Part shown: positions 34,565 through 34,909 of the stretch, piece by piece
Layout of the letters: the number at the start of each line of letters is the position of its first letter
How positions within the stretch are numbered: position 1 is the first letter of the stretch
Assembly: GCA_027019785.1 (NCBI GenBank)
Contig: JALUWF010000325.1
Span: 1-34,909, forward strand
DNA: 34,909 nucleotides
Direction of reading: 5' to 3'
Source of the DNA: Mariprofundus sp.
Lineage (GTDB): Bacteria > Pseudomonadota > Zetaproteobacteria > Mariprofundales > Mariprofundaceae
Notes under the pieces: model-generated
Seen by the model: the letters and a program-made list of their open reading frames with translations, nothing else
Databases searched by the model: none
What the model was told of the DNA's origin: nothing
Position numbers and translations under genes: made by a program

Positions 34565-34909
34565 GTGCGGCCGAGCAAGGTCGTTTATTTTGGTGGGTGA
34601 GATTCCCGCTCTGGTAAGGATTAGCCATCTACCAGGAAGTGAACCTTGGGTCGGCGGAAGAGATTTCAAAGATTAAGCACAGGGGGAACGAGTCAATAGG
34701 CCGTAAGCGTAAGCTGAAGTGATTGAGCCTCGAAATATTTAAGATAGGAGAGGGCGACGGACTGGAAATTTCGGAAGCCAAGTAGTGAGTCAAGGCGCGA
34801 CTGAAGTCGCACTTCGTACGCTCGTAGCGTACTACAATCAGCATGGTGCAAGTCCATGTCGGGGTATGCTATAGACCCCGTAGCCGAAAGAAACTGCGTC
34901 ATCGTGAGG
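34565..34909 (+). mobile_element. Group II intron, 5' part, cut by window end
   Basis: The 5' boundary GTGCG (34565) starts a hairpin CGGCC-GAGCAA-GGTCG, with the same layout as the first stem of known group II introns (GUG-CGCCC-AGAUA-GGGUG in Ll.LtrB). GGCCGTAAGCGTAAGCTGAAG further in resembles the domain I CCGAAAAGCGAAAGCUGA segment. GCGACTGAAGTCGC, TACGCTCGTAGCGTA and GGGGTATGCTATAGACCCC are further strong stems. No reverse transcriptase frame is reached before the end, and domains V-VI lie outside. The class cannot be assigned. Confidence 0.72.

Noticed and set aside
34422-34676. 84-codon frame after the cbb3 terminator
   Set aside because: It runs from the terminator into intron RNA structure, has no ribosome site, and its composition is not protein-like.

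Overview
The window looks like a chromosomal stretch from a Gram-negative, aerobic or microaerophilic proteobacterium. It is almost entirely respiratory-chain and energy-conservation genes, at high coding density. The organism is an inference: split nuoC and nuoD, a gamma-like atpIBEFHAGDC followed by glmU-glmS, and a haem-poor cbb3 oxidase cluster would fit a Zetaproteobacterium such as a neutrophilic iron oxidiser. No 16S rRNA or iron-oxidation marker is present to prove it.

Layout. Positions 1-191 hold a rod-like structured RNA candidate ending in a terminator-like hairpin. Positions 311-14921 are a complete 14-gene NADH:quinone oxidoreductase operon, nuoABCDEFGHIJKLMN, mostly with overlapping starts and stops. 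Between nuoF and nuoG lies a tandemly duplicated 75/74-bp element. It encodes a 50-residue two-repeat peptide, and most differences between the two copies fall at partner positions of inverted repeats. Positions 15068-22154 are the F1Fo ATP synthase operon: a near-consensus promoter framed by a 9-bp inverted repeat, then atpI, B, E, F, H, A, G, D, C and a strong terminator. glmU and glmS follow from 22389 to 25606.

From 25670 the window becomes accessory. It holds a DUF3592-like membrane protein and a convergent small lipoprotein. A tightly packed four-gene cassette follows: membrane monohaem cytochrome c, a four-helix haem-copper-oxidase-like protein, a thioredoxin-fold lipoprotein and an unknown membrane protein. 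Next come a palindromic repeat, an IsdG-type haem monooxygenase, and an FNR-type site upstream of a 26-residue membrane peptide.

Positions 30467-34350 form a cbb3-type oxidase operon: a 100-aa membrane protein, a 53-aa membrane protein, CcoN with all copper and haem ligands, a long monohaem CcoO, a haem-free CcoP-like subunit and a 44-aa membrane protein. Its upstream region carries 11-bp-period direct repeats and an 18-bp palindrome next to TTGACA. The ccoN-ccoO gap has a 12-bp hairpin and three 16-bp repeats. After the operon terminator, the 5' part of a group II intron begins at about 34565 and runs off the window.

Together the genes describe NADH oxidation and proton pumping (Nuo), oxygen reduction at low oxygen (cbb3), ATP synthesis (Atp), UDP-GlcNAc supply (GlmS/GlmU), and accessory genes plausibly for cytochrome assembly and haem turnover.
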